Source: MGBC102946 sp022793145 | Lineage (GTDB): Bacteria; Bacillota_I; Bacilli_A; RF39; UBA660 | DNA: 12,930 nucleotides | Direction of reading: 5' to 3' | Assembly (NCBI GenBank): GCA_947426265.1 | Contig: CANEDJ010000040.1 | Location: 1 to 12,930 of the forward strand | Notes under the pieces: generated by a model | The model's database searches: none | What the model was told of the DNA's origin: nothing | Seen by the model: the letters and a program-made list of their open reading frames with translations, nothing else | Shown here: piece after piece, positions 1 to 7,116 of the stretch | How positions within the stretch are numbered: position 1 is the first letter of the stretch | How the letters are laid out: every line of letters begins with the position of its first letter | Position numbers and translations under genes: made by a program

Positions 1-54
1 AAAATCCCTTTTTCTTAAAATTGAAAATTTGTTCTTGACAAAGGGTACATTTTA

Positions 55-174
55 ATGAAAACAGCTTTATCTATGTTACAAGAAGGCTTAGATTTATCAT
101 TGATTAGAAAAGTGACAGGATTAACAGAAGCAGAAATATTAAAGTCTAAAGAAAAATATAATTGCTCAAATTAA
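55..174 (+). pseudogene. C-terminal remnant of an Rpn/PD-(D/E)XK nuclease family (putative transposase) gene
   Basis: The reading frame encodes about 39 residues beginning MKTALSMLQEGLDLSLIRKV and continuing TGLTEAEILK. This pattern (helix, EGLDLxLIxKVTGL, then xxEI) is the usual C-terminal tail of the large Rpn/PD-(D/E)XK putative-transposase family (PF12784 type), whose full proteins are about 250-320 residues. The frame is closed by a TGA at 22-24, so the nuclease core is not joined to this tail in frame. The ATG at 55 has no good Shine-Dalgarno site and is probably internal. Either the upstream part was lost, or a frameshift separates it from sequence left of the window. The family assignment rests on a short motif only. 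Confidence 0.45.
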
Positions 175-202
175 TAAAAAATAAAAACTATTTAAAATTA
201 GA

Positions 203-236
203 AACTAAAAATTTCTAGTTTTTTAGTCTATTTTTA
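203..236 (+). terminator. Rho-independent terminator
   Basis: ACTAAAAA (204-211) can pair with TTTTTAGT (220-227), and the sequence after it is T-rich. The stem is almost all A-T, so it is weak. It lies between the transposase remnant and the spoVID-like gene. Confidence 0.45.
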
Positions 237-277
237 TTTTTCTTTCATATAGTGTAATGAACTGGAAGGGTGATATT

Positions 278-982
278 ATGAAAAAGATAATTCCATTTAA
301 AAAAGAAATTATTTTTAAAACCAATTTAGCAGAAATTACAAGTATTTCATTAGAGCATTCATTAAAAAAGCAAGGTGAACATTTAATAGCAGGTTCATTT
401 TCTTTAAATGGAGAGTATAAAATTACTGATGCAAGTACAAATACAGAGACATTTTCTTATGAACTGCCATTTGATATTCATATAGATGATCATTATTTAT
501 TAGATCACAGCACTGTTGATATAGATGATTTTTATTATGAAATTGTAAATGAAAATGTATTAGCTGTTAGTATTGATGTAAAAGTAGATAAGCTAGAAGA
601 AAAACCATTGATGGAGGAAAAACCAGCAGTGGAAGAAAGACAGGAACCTGTTTTCGAACAAATTACACCGATCAAAGAGGAAACATTAGAAGAAATAAAA
701 GAGAAGTTAGAAAAAGAAGAAAGAGAGGAAGCAGTTGTGAAAATAGAAGAAAAGGAAGAAAAAATAGAAACAACTAGAACATCTTTATTTGGAACCATGG
801 ATGAAAGTGAAACTTATATGACTTATCGCGTATATATTATTAGAGAAGGAGACTCTATTGAAAATATTTTAACTCGATATGAAATAACAAAAGAAGAGTT
901 AGCATCTTATAATGATTTAAATGATGTAAAACTAGGAGATAAATTGATTATTCCAGCTATTTATCATGCAAAAAGTGAATAA
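278..982 (+). CDS. spoVID: SpoVID-like spore coat morphogenetic protein with C-terminal LysM domain
   Basis: This 234-residue protein has three parts. Residues 1-105 form a beta-rich N-terminal region with the look of the SpoVID/SPOCS-type domain (FSYELPFDIHIDD). Residues 106-175 are a highly charged Glu/Lys linker. Residues 183-226 are a LysM domain (YRVYIIREGDSIENILTRYE, then LGDKLIIP). In Bacillus, SpoVID sits on the forespore surface and drives coat encasement, with its LysM region contacting SpoIVA and other coat proteins. Bacillus SpoVID is about 575 residues, so this is a short form. The identity is supported by the overlapping ysxE-like gene, the same order as in Bacillus. The start at 278 is preferred over the ATG at 257 because GGAAGGGTGAT ends a few bases upstream of 278. 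A CATATAGT at 246-253 resembles a sigma-E -10 box, but no clear -35 is visible. Confidence 0.72.
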   Translation: MKKIIPFKKEIIFKTNLAEITSISLEHSLKKQGEHLIAGSFSLNGEYKITDASTNTETFSYELPFDIHIDDHYLLDHSTVDIDDFYYEIVNENVLAVSIDVKVDKLEEKPLMEEKPAVEERQEPVFEQITPIKEETLEEIKEKLEKEEREEAVVKIEEKEEKIETTRTSLFGTMDESETYMTYRVYIIREGDSIENILTRYEITKEELASYNDLNDVKLGDKLIIPAIYHAKSE

Positions 983-1865
983 AGTATTAAAAAAATATGC
1001 ATTAAAACCCCATCGGTATCAAAAAGAAGGCCAAGTTACTTTTGTAGATACGGAGGAAGGACGCTATGCAATTAAACCAAAAAAATCAAGCGAAAATAAT
1101 ATTTATCGATATTTAGATACAAGAAGTTTTGGTTATTATCCAAAAGTTTTAAGTGAAGATGATGATGAATTTGAAATCACAGAATATGAGGAAGATTTTG
1201 ATGTACCAAGTGAACAAAAGATTTTGGATTTGGTAGATTTGGTAAGTTTGCTCCATAATAAAACAACGCATTATAAAGAAGTTGATGAAGCTGATTATAA
1301 AAAAATATTTGAAGATATTTCTAATAATATAGAATATTTATATAGTGATTATAATGATCGTATGAATATTATTGAATCTCATATTTATATGAGTCCAAGT
1401 GAGTATTTGCTTGCTAGAAACATTTCTAAAATTTATGCAGCATTGGGGTATGCGAAAAAAGAACTAGATAATTGGTATCATCTAGTAAGTGAACTTAGAA
1501 AAGAAAGATTGGTTGTTATTCATAACAATTTAGATTTAACACATTTTATTCGTAATAAAAATTCTTACTTAACAAGTTGGAGAAAAGCAAGAATTGATAT
1601 GCCTATCTTTGATTTATATAAATTATATTTACATCATTCTTTAGAATTTGATTTTTATGAGGTATTGAGAAGGTATGAAAAAAATTATCCATTAAAAGAA
1701 GAAGAGCGAAAATTACTTTTTATTTTAATTGCTCTTCCAGATAAATTAGAACTCACAGATTCAGAATATCAAAATTGCAATCTCATAGGAAATTTAGTAG
1801 ACCGACTTTATAAAACAGAAGGTCTATTGTCACCATATTATATGAAACAAGAAAAAAACGGATAG
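966..1865 (+). CDS. ysxE: YsxE-like spore coat protein, degenerate protein-kinase fold
   Basis: This 299-residue protein overlaps the end of the spoVID-like gene by 17 bases, so the two are translationally coupled; a GTG at 975 is an alternative start. It resembles the YsxE/YutH/CotS spore-coat branch of the aminoglycoside-phosphotransferase/kinase-like fold. YAIKPKK (residues 34-40) sits where the ATP-binding lysine belongs. HNNLDLTHF (186-194) replaces the HGDxxxxN catalytic loop, and SWRKARIDMPIFDLYKLY (204-221) replaces the metal-binding aspartate plus the D-x-P-x-x-D-L segment that follows it. The catalytic Asp of HGD and the metal-binding Asp both appear to be lost, so it is probably a pseudokinase that acts as a structural coat component. 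The family call relies on gene order plus these degenerate motifs; an ordinary phosphotransferase is less likely. Confidence 0.68.
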   Translation: MQKVNKVLKKYALKPHRYQKEGQVTFVDTEEGRYAIKPKKSSENNIYRYLDTRSFGYYPKVLSEDDDEFEITEYEEDFDVPSEQKILDLVDLVSLLHNKTTHYKEVDEADYKKIFEDISNNIEYLYSDYNDRMNIIESHIYMSPSEYLLARNISKIYAALGYAKKELDNWYHLVSELRKERLVVIHNNLDLTHFIRNKNSYLTSWRKARIDMPIFDLYKLYLHHSLEFDFYEVLRRYEKNYPLKEEERKLLFILIALPDKLELTDSEYQNCNLIGNLVDRLYKTEGLLSPYYMKQEKNG

Positions 1866-2012
1866 TATCCAAAAGAAGAAAATAAGAAATAGGTTAAAAC
1901 GAGTTACAATGAATAAAGTTAAAAGTAATTGATAAAAAAGAATAATGCAACAGATAAAATGTGCAATAAACCATTTTCCTCTTCCACACCACCAATTATT
2001 ATTACGATTCAT
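1830..2012 (-). CDS. Possible small membrane protein, unrecognised, convergent with ysxE
   Basis: This 60-residue frame on the minus strand starts MNRNNNWWCGRGKWFIAHFI and then consists almost entirely of hydrophobic segments (about residues 14-36 and 40-58). The ATG at 2012 is preceded by AATAGGTGATACT, a strong Shine-Dalgarno match at good spacing. The frame fills the gap between ysxE and the pilin gene and ends 36 bases inside the 3' end of ysxE. I do not recognise the family. The Trp/Cys-rich N-terminus and the neighbouring coat genes would allow a small spore-membrane peptide, but that is a guess. AT-rich antisense frames are often Phe/Leu/Ile-rich by chance, so the gene may not be real; the ribosome binding site is the main argument in favour. 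Confidence 0.42.
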   Translation of the reverse strand: MNRNNNWWCGRGKWFIAHFICCIILFYQLLLTLFIVTRFNLFLIFFFWILSVFFLFHIIW

Positions 2013-2052
2013 AGTATCACCTATTATATTGTATTCAAAATATGAAAAAAGG

Positions 2053-2082
2053 AAACTAAAACTTAAAAGTCTTAGTTTTTTA
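2053..2082 (+). terminator. Rho-independent terminator between ysxE and the pilin gene
   Basis: AAACTAA (2053-2059) pairs with TTAGTTT (2072-2078). An inner ACTT/AAGT pairing closes the stem, and a T-run follows. It probably ends the spoVID-ysxE transcript. Confidence 0.65.
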
Positions 2083-2091
2083 TGTTATAAT
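2063..2091 (+). promoter_or_regulatory. Promoter of the large prepilin gene, overlapping the terminator
   Basis: The -10 box is a perfect TATAAT (2086-2091) with an extended TG at 2083-2084. TTAAAA (2063-2068) sits exactly 17 bases upstream as a weak -35, inside the terminator loop. The predicted leader is about 16 bases long, with GAAGGTG (2101-2107) as ribosome binding site. Confidence 0.6.
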
Positions 2092-2113
2092 GAAAGAATA
2101 GAAGGTGTAGAAG

Positions 2114-4162
2114 ATGAGAGAAAAGGGATTTACATTAATAGAACTCCTAGCAGTCATTGTTATACTTGCAGTAATTGCTTTAATTTCAGTACCAATTATT
2201 TTAAATATTGTGAAGAAAGCTCAAAAAGAAGCCTTTCAGGATAGTGTATATCATATTATGGAGGGCGCTAAATTGGATGCAGTCATAAACGAAAGAACGT
2301 TGCCTATTTCTTATGTAATTGATGATAATCAAGTAACTCCCAATGTCTCTTTTACTGGGAATATTAATGCATATGGGGAAATAGCGATTGATAAAAATGG
2401 GAAAACAAAAGTAGAAGTTGATAATGGAACTTGGTGTGCTAGAAAAGGATATTCAGATAATAAGTTAGTACTATCATCATCTCCTTGTACAGATAATCCA
2501 ATTATTATTGGTGATTTAATTGTAGAAATAAAATGGGGAGAAGGTTTATTGGTTACTTCTTCTGCGATTTCTAAAAGTTCAAAAATCATTGGTTATGAAT
2601 TCAAAATAAAAAAAGATAATCAATTGGTAGATTCTTATAGTTCGGAAGAAAAGGAACATTTATTTTCTTTTGAAAAACTTTCTAATCATCAACAATATCA
2701 GATAGAAGTAGTAGTAAAAGATAATCAAGATCATGAAAAAGATACTAATATTATCTATGATTTTTCTTATGAACCAATCATTACTAGATATGTTGTAGTA
2801 GAAGTATTTGAGCATTTAGATGGAAATGGAGCTGTAATTAATGAATTAGAATTCTTAGACGCTTCTGATAATAAGCTCCCTTATACAGTAGGTTCCGTTT
2901 ATGATAGTACTACAAATGGTGTTCCCTTTTATTGGGACAATACTTTATATTGGCAAAAAGAACATTTGAATGATGGAAAATATTCCTATACATCAAATCC
3001 AGAAGGTGGGACAACAAGCACTTTATTTATATATAATTCTAATGAAACAGATAAATGGTCTAGATTTTTAGTTGATTTTGGTGAAGAAGTGGAACTTAAA
3101 ACAATTCATTTATGGACTGGTGGTAATGATAGAAGACAACCTCAACAAATGAAAATGTATCGTTATTCATTAGAGCCAGATGCATCTTTTACTTCTACAT
3201 ACATTCAAAATAGGAATACTTCATTGCCATGTATCTATGATAGAACATTTACGTCTGTTTATAAAGAGCCAACATTGGATACAAATTATTTTATTTATCC
3301 AAAAGACACAAAAAAACCAATTATTCATGATATTTTAGTAACTAGAAATTATAATTTTTTAGAAATCAAAGCAGATGTTACAGATCCTTATTATTCTTCT
3401 GGAATGAAACAATATCGTTTTGCGCTTGTAAAAGACAATGGAAATTTGGCATATGAAACTGTCCCTTGGAGTGATATTCAATATACAAATATGATGGAAT
3501 ATGATTTATCTGATTTAGAAGAAGGAACTTATTATATTTATGTAGAAGCAATGGATAATGCATCTTTTACAGCTTATAAGACTTCAAAAGCTTACCATTT
3601 TCAGAAAAAGGAAATTAGTAATCGATATTTGATTATGGAAGTGTACGACCATTTTGCAAGTAATGGGACTGTAATTACAGAATTAGAATTTTATGATTCT
3701 TCTGGAAATCAGTTAAAGTATGATATTCCAAAAGTTTATGATTCAGCTACAAATAAAGTACCTTATTATTGGACAAGTACAGCTTGGCCTAAAACGAAAT
3801 TATATGATGGAAAAAAGACCTATACATCGAATAGCCAAGGTTCCTCAACTAGCACAATATTTAATTACTCTTCAGTAGCAGGAGCAGGTAAATGGACAAG
3901 AGCTGTGATTGATTTTGGTTCTATAAAGAATTTGAACGATATTAAAATATGGCTAGGTGGACCAGAAGGGAGAACCCCAAAAGAAGTGAATTTCTTTGTT
4001 TCAGAAGAAGGAAATATTGATACTATTTATGACAATAATATTAAAGAACGTGATAACAAAGCTTTAATAAAAGTAGCAGATTTTACTATGTCTGGCGATG
4101 TGAGAACAGTTACTATGTTTGAACGTAATAATGTAAAAATGTATGCGTTTGAAGAAAAATAG
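2114..4162 (+). CDS. Large type IV prepilin-like protein with duplicated adhesin-type ectodomain
   Basis: The 682-residue product begins MREKGFTLIELLAVIVILAV, a canonical class III signal: prepilin peptidase should cut after Gly5, leaving Phe6 as the methylated residue, with Glu10 at position +5. The hydrophobic helix (6-33) and a Cys108/Cys125 pair typical of pilin loops make up a pilin head to about residue 130. Then come a fibronectin-III-like segment (about 130-220), module A (225-385), an Ig/FnIII-like spacer (398-497) and module B (504-672). A and B are homologous: both start RY, share NELEF/TELEF, VYDS-TNxVPxYW, LxDGKxxYTSN and a DFG-containing strand, and look like F5/8-type-C (galactose-binding-like) beta-sandwiches. 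Ordinary pilins are 120-200 residues, so this is a minor or tip pilin with adhesive potential, or a surface-anchored pseudopilin. No assembly genes lie in the window. The start is well fixed by GAAGGTG six bases upstream. Confidence 0.8.
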   Translation: MREKGFTLIELLAVIVILAVIALISVPIILNIVKKAQKEAFQDSVYHIMEGAKLDAVINERTLPISYVIDDNQVTPNVSFTGNINAYGEIAIDKNGKTKVEVDNGTWCARKGYSDNKLVLSSSPCTDNPIIIGDLIVEIKWGEGLLVTSSAISKSSKIIGYEFKIKKDNQLVDSYSSEEKEHLFSFEKLSNHQQYQIEVVVKDNQDHEKDTNIIYDFSYEPIITRYVVVEVFEHLDGNGAVINELEFLDASDNKLPYTVGSVYDSTTNGVPFYWDNTLYWQKEHLNDGKYSYTSNPEGGTTSTLFIYNSNETDKWSRFLVDFGEEVELKTIHLWTGGNDRRQPQQMKMYRYSLEPDASFTSTYIQNRNTSLPCIYDRTFTSVYKEPTLDTNYFIYPKDTKKPIIHDILVTRNYNFLEIKADVTDPYYSSGMKQYRFALVKDNGNLAYETVPWSDIQYTNMMEYDLSDLEEGTYYIYVEAMDNASFTAYKTSKAYHFQKKEISNRYLIMEVYDHFASNGTVITELEFYDSSGNQLKYDIPKVYDSATNKVPYYWTSTAWPKTKLYDGKKTYTSNSQGSSTSTIFNYSSVAGAGKWTRAVIDFGSIKNLNDIKIWLGGPEGRTPKEVNFFVSEEGNIDTIYDNNIKERDNKALIKVADFTMSGDVRTVTMFERNNVKMYAFEEK

Positions 4163-4183
4163 TTTATGTAAAAATATTTGTTA

Positions 4184-4215
4184 AAAAAAATAGATTGTGA
4201 TCATCTATTTTTTTT
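4184..4215 (+). terminator. Rho-independent terminator after the large prepilin gene
   Basis: AAAAAATAGAT (4185-4195) pairs with ATCTATTTTTT (4203-4213) around a seven-base loop, with a continuing T-run. Confidence 0.75.
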
Positions 4216-4223
4216 ATTATAAT
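4195..4223 (+). promoter_or_regulatory. Promoter of mutM, overlapping the upstream terminator
   Basis: TATAAT (4218-4223) is preceded at exactly 17 bases by TTGTGA (4195-4200), which lies in the terminator loop. The leader is only about 12-13 bases, with AGAGGTG (4229-4235) as ribosome binding site. Confidence 0.6.
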
Positions 4224-4242
4224 ATAAAAGAGGTGAAGAGGT

Positions 4243-5076
4243 ATGCCAGAATTACCAGAAGTAGAAACTGTAAAGGAAACGTTAAAGAATAATATAATCG
4301 GAAAGATGATAGAAGAAGTTTACATTTATCATAATAATGTTATAGAATATCCAACAGTAGAAGAGTTTACTGAAAACATTAGGAATGAAAGTATAGTGAA
4401 TCTTCATAGACGTGGGAAATGGCTTATGTTTGAACTTAATCATTATTATTTACTGAGTCATTTAAGAATGGAAGGAAAATATTATATTCGAGAAAATGAG
4501 GAACCGAAAATGTTACATGAACTTGTCAAATTCCACTTTTCAGATGGAACAAGTTTACGTTATCATGACACTAGAAAATTTGGGAAAATGCACTTAATAG
4601 AAAAGGGAAAAGAATTTGATAGAAAGCCACTAAATGAACTAGGATTAGAGCCTTGGGATGAAGCATTAACAGAAAAATATCTAAAAGAAAAATATAATGG
4701 GAAAAAACTTCCGATTAAGACAGCATTATTAGATCAAAGTATTATTACAGGAATTGGAAATATTTATGCAGATGAAATTTTATTTTTATCCTATATTCAT
4801 CCATTAAAACCTTGTTCTAACTTAACCAAAAAAGAACGAGAAGCAATTATTATCAATACTAGAAAAGTATTGGAGCATGCCATTGAATTGGGAGGGACAA
4901 CCATCCGAACTTTTGAATCAAGTGAGGGTGTACATGGTCTATTTCAAAATGAATTATATGTTCATGGTCAAAAAAAATGTCCTCATTGTGGTAATGAGAT
5001 TGTGAAAATAAAAGTTGGTGGAAGAGGAACTTACTATTGTTTAAAATGTCAGAAAGGAAGGCAGAACCTAAAATAA
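4243..5076 (+). CDS. mutM: Formamidopyrimidine-DNA glycosylase (Fpg/MutM)
   Basis: The bifunctional glycosylase/AP-lyase removes 8-oxoguanine and formamidopyrimidines from DNA. The 277-residue length is normal for the family. The N-terminus PELPEVETV supplies the catalytic proline (Pro2 after Met removal) and Glu3. Lys59 in RRGKW matches the conserved beta-strand lysine. The helix-two-turn-helix region contains LLDQSIITGIGNIYADEIL. The C-terminal zinc finger has Cys246, Cys249, Cys266 and Cys269, with the DNA-inserting arginine in GRGTYYC. The gene has its own promoter and seems monocistronic, and no clear terminator follows. No essential residue is missing. Confidence 0.97.
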   Translation: MPELPEVETVKETLKNNIIGKMIEEVYIYHNNVIEYPTVEEFTENIRNESIVNLHRRGKWLMFELNHYYLLSHLRMEGKYYIRENEEPKMLHELVKFHFSDGTSLRYHDTRKFGKMHLIEKGKEFDRKPLNELGLEPWDEALTEKYLKEKYNGKKLPIKTALLDQSIITGIGNIYADEILFLSYIHPLKPCSNLTKKEREAIIINTRKVLEHAIELGGTTIRTFESSEGVHGLFQNELYVHGQKKCPHCGNEIVKIKVGGRGTYYCLKCQKGRQNLK

Positions 5077-5130
5077 ATTTTATCATAAAATAATAAGGAA
5101 AAATTTTCCTACGAAACATACGAAAAACTA

Positions 5131-5159
5131 TTGATTTATAATGAAAATCATAGTAAAAT
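5131..5159 (+). promoter_or_regulatory. Promoter of pyk
   Basis: TTGATT (5131-5136), a 17-base spacer and TAAAAT (5154-5159) form a good vegetative promoter. The predicted leader of about 30 bases is longer than at other genes in the window. Confidence 0.65.
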
Positions 5160-5195
5160 GTTATTCGTTCGCATAAAAAGGAAGTGTTAATTTAT

Positions 5196-6626
5196 ATGAA
5201 GAAAATAGAAAAGAGATTAAAGAAAACAAAAATAATTTGCAGTATTGGACCAGCAAGTAATGAAGTAGATGTCATGGAACAAATGGTATTATCTGGGATG
5301 AATGTAGCAAGAATTAATTTCTCTCATGCAACATTAGAAGAAAGAGAAAAAGCAACAAGTTCTGTTCGAGAAGTTCGAAAAAGAACAGGAATGAATGTGG
5401 CAATTTTTTGGGATACCAAAGGTCCTGAATTCCGTTCTGGAATGATGGAAAATGATGGAATTGAATTAGTAAATGGAAATGAAATTCGTATTGTAAAAGA
5501 AAATGTATTGGGAACAAGCGAAAGATTTTCTGTTAATCATCCAGATGCTTTAAATTCATTAAAGCCAAATGATGAGTTCTTACTAGAAAACGCAAAAATG
5601 AAACTTCAAGTGAAGAGTGTTGAAGAAGATGGCGTTACTTGTGAGATTATTAGTGGTGGAAAACTTGGAAATAGAAAAAGCCTAAGTGTTCCTGGGGTTA
5701 CTTTAGATATTCCATATATCAGTGAAGCTGATAAAGAAGATATCAAATATGCTTGTGAACATGGTGGAGAATTTTTGGCTATCTCATTCGTATCTTCTAA
5801 AGAAAATGTCTTAGAAGTAAAGGAATTATTGAAACAATACGGTAGAGAAGATTTACAAATTATTTGTAAAATTGAAAATCAATTAGGTTTAGATAATTTA
5901 GAAGAAATTTTAGAAGTATCAGATGGAGTAATGGTAGCACGTGGAGATTTGGGTGCTGAAGTTCCAAGTGAACTATTGCCAATTATTCAAAAAAGGATGA
6001 TACAAACTTGTCGTAGCATGGGAAAAATTTGTATTGTTGCAACAGAAATGCTAGAAACTATGATGGAAAATGCAAGACCAAAAAGAGCAGAAACAAGTGA
6101 TATTGCAAATGCAGTATTAGATGGAACAGATGCAGTTATGCTTTCAGGAGAAACAACAATTGGAAAACATCCTATCGAGACTGTAGCAGCAATGGCTAAG
6201 ATTTGTGAAACAACAGAACAATATGCAGAATTTGATTATATTTATGAACAAGAAAAAACAAAAGAAGTTACTGCAGCAATTGCAAGTGGAGTAGTAGAAG
6301 CAGCAAGCCGCTTAGAATCAAGATTGATTTGTGCTCCAACAATTACAGGCCATACAGCTCGTGTTATCAGTAATTTAAAACCAGATGCCTTTATTTTAGC
6401 GTTAGCACCAGACGAAAAAACAGGACGTAGATTAGCCCTTAACTGGGGAGTATATACAAGTGTATTACCAGTATTAGATTCTACGGATGAAGTTCTTTCA
6501 AGAAGTGTTGATGCTGCAAAAGAATTTATGGAATTAGAAAAAGGTGATGCAATTATTATTACTGGTGGTTTCCCAGCGAAACAGGCTCACCATACAAATT
6601 TACTTAGAGTAGAAGTAGTTGACTAA
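5196..6626 (+). CDS. pyk: Pyruvate kinase
   Basis: It converts phosphoenolpyruvate and ADP to pyruvate and ATP in the last step of glycolysis. The product has 476 residues. The family signature is clear: KIICSIGPAS near the N-terminus, GMNVARINFSHA, WDTKGPEFRSG, the catalytic-lysine segment IICKIENQLG (Lys225, Glu227), MVARGDLGAE (Asp251) and NAVLDGTDAVMLSGETT. The length matches the short form without the extra C-terminal PEP-utiliser-like domain found in Bacillus Pyk (about 585 residues). The ATG at 5196 is chosen because AAAAAGGAAG lies just upstream; a GTG at 5184 in the same frame would overlap that site. The last codons form one arm of the terminator. Confidence 0.97.
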   Translation: MKKIEKRLKKTKIICSIGPASNEVDVMEQMVLSGMNVARINFSHATLEEREKATSSVREVRKRTGMNVAIFWDTKGPEFRSGMMENDGIELVNGNEIRIVKENVLGTSERFSVNHPDALNSLKPNDEFLLENAKMKLQVKSVEEDGVTCEIISGGKLGNRKSLSVPGVTLDIPYISEADKEDIKYACEHGGEFLAISFVSSKENVLEVKELLKQYGREDLQIICKIENQLGLDNLEEILEVSDGVMVARGDLGAEVPSELLPIIQKRMIQTCRSMGKICIVATEMLETMMENARPKRAETSDIANAVLDGTDAVMLSGETTIGKHPIETVAAMAKICETTEQYAEFDYIYEQEKTKEVTAAIASGVVEAASRLESRLICAPTITGHTARVISNLKPDAFILALAPDEKTGRRLALNWGVYTSVLPVLDSTDEVLSRSVDAAKEFMELEKGDAIIITGGFPAKQAHHTNLLRVEVVD

Positions 6627-6642
6627 TTACTTCTTTTTTTTT
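6612..6642 (+). terminator. Rho-independent terminator of pyk, containing its stop codon
   Basis: GAAGTAGTT (6612-6620) pairs with AATTACTTC (6625-6633) over nine pairs including one G-T wobble, with loop GACT and then nine T. The TAA stop (6624-6626) lies in the loop and descending arm. Confidence 0.88.
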
Positions 6643-6647
6643 ATAAT
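6619..6647 (+). promoter_or_regulatory. Promoter of the small prepilin gene, embedded in the pyk terminator
   Basis: TTGACT (6619-6624) lies in the terminator loop and overlaps the last codons of pyk. It is followed after exactly 17 bases by TATAAT (6642-6647), which starts in the T-run. This is the strongest sigma-A-type match in the window. Confidence 0.72.
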
Positions 6648-6674
6648 GTTAATAGTAGAAAAGTGAGTGAGCGT

Positions 6675-7058
6675 ATGAAAAAGAATGGCTTTACATTAGT
6701 AGAATTATTAGGTGTTGTTATTGTAATAGTAGGATTGTCGTTAATTGTTTTTCCATTAATTATAAATGGTTTTAAGAAAAATAAAAAGGAAATTAGTTCT
6801 GTAACAAAAACTTTAATAGAAGATGCAACTATAATCTATATGGATGAAAATCCTAATATGTATGAAAAAGTAGAGGGGAATGTTTATTGTGTATCTTTAT
6901 CACAAGTGGTGAACTCTGGGAATTTAGCGAGTCCTTTAGAAGATCCATCGACAGGAAATGAAATTCCAATTTCTCATAAAGTGAAAGTGACAATTGAAAA
7001 TAGACAATACGTACCAACTTATATAGCAGATAGTAATTGTACAGAATCAAGATCATAA
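6675..7058 (+). CDS. Type IV prepilin-like protein (small)
   Basis: The 127-residue product starts MKKNGFTLVELLGVVIVIVG, so cleavage after Gly5 and methylation of Phe6 are expected, with Glu10 conserved at +5. One hydrophobic N-terminal helix (6-30) precedes a small, mostly polar head. The head carries YCVSLSQVVNSGNLASPLED and PSTGNEI, a motif that recurs in pilin-like proteins of Bacillota, and a second Cys near the C-terminus that could form a disulfide. It could be a major or minor pilin or a competence-type pseudopilin; the size does not decide. A GTG at 6663 in frame would extend the leader by four residues, but the ATG at 6675 gives a canonical leader. It is a separate unit with its own promoter and terminator. 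Confidence 0.82.
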   Translation: MKKNGFTLVELLGVVIVIVGLSLIVFPLIINGFKKNKKEISSVTKTLIEDATIIYMDENPNMYEKVEGNVYCVSLSQVVNSGNLASPLEDPSTGNEIPISHKVKVTIENRQYVPTYIADSNCTESRS

Positions 7059-7072
7059 ATCTTGATTTTTTT
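7045..7072 (+). terminator. Rho-independent terminator of the small prepilin gene, stop codon in the loop
   Basis: AATCAAGAT (7045-7053) and ATCTTGATT (7059-7067) form a perfect nine-pair stem. The five-base loop CATAA holds the TAA stop (7056-7058), and a T-run follows. Confidence 0.9.
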
Positions 7073-7089
7073 CTTTTGTGAAAAAAATG

Positions 7090-7098
7090 TGTTATAAT
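7090..7098 (+). promoter_or_regulatory. Extended -10 promoter of cls
   Basis: TGTTATAAT combines TG with a perfect TATAAT (7093-7098). No good -35 lies at 17 bases. The leader is about 12 bases with GAAGGTG (7106-7112) as ribosome binding site. Confidence 0.6.
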
Positions 7099-7116
7099 AT
7101 GGGCAGAAGGTGACGT

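Noticed and set aside
35..43. TTGACAAAG near the left edge as another copy of the element end or as a -35 box
   Set aside because: Only nine bases match the element end, with no hairpin or flanking repeat, and no -10 box lies at 16-18 bases.
535..798. Open minus-strand frame of 87 codons opposite the spoVID-like gene
   Set aside because: It is antisense to the Glu/Lys-rich linker, giving a Ser/Phe-rich low-complexity peptide, and has no ribosome binding site.
1945..2244. Plus-strand frame of 99 codons covering the gap before the large pilin gene
   Set aside because: It runs through a terminator and promoter and overlaps the well-supported pilin start in another frame.
5096..5110. AGGAAAAATTTTCCT inverted repeat after mutM as a terminator
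   Set aside because: The stem is short and is not followed by a T-run in either useful position.
4859..5119. Minus-strand frame of 86 codons opposite the end of mutM
   Set aside because: It is a mirror of the mutM zinc-finger coding region with no start signals.
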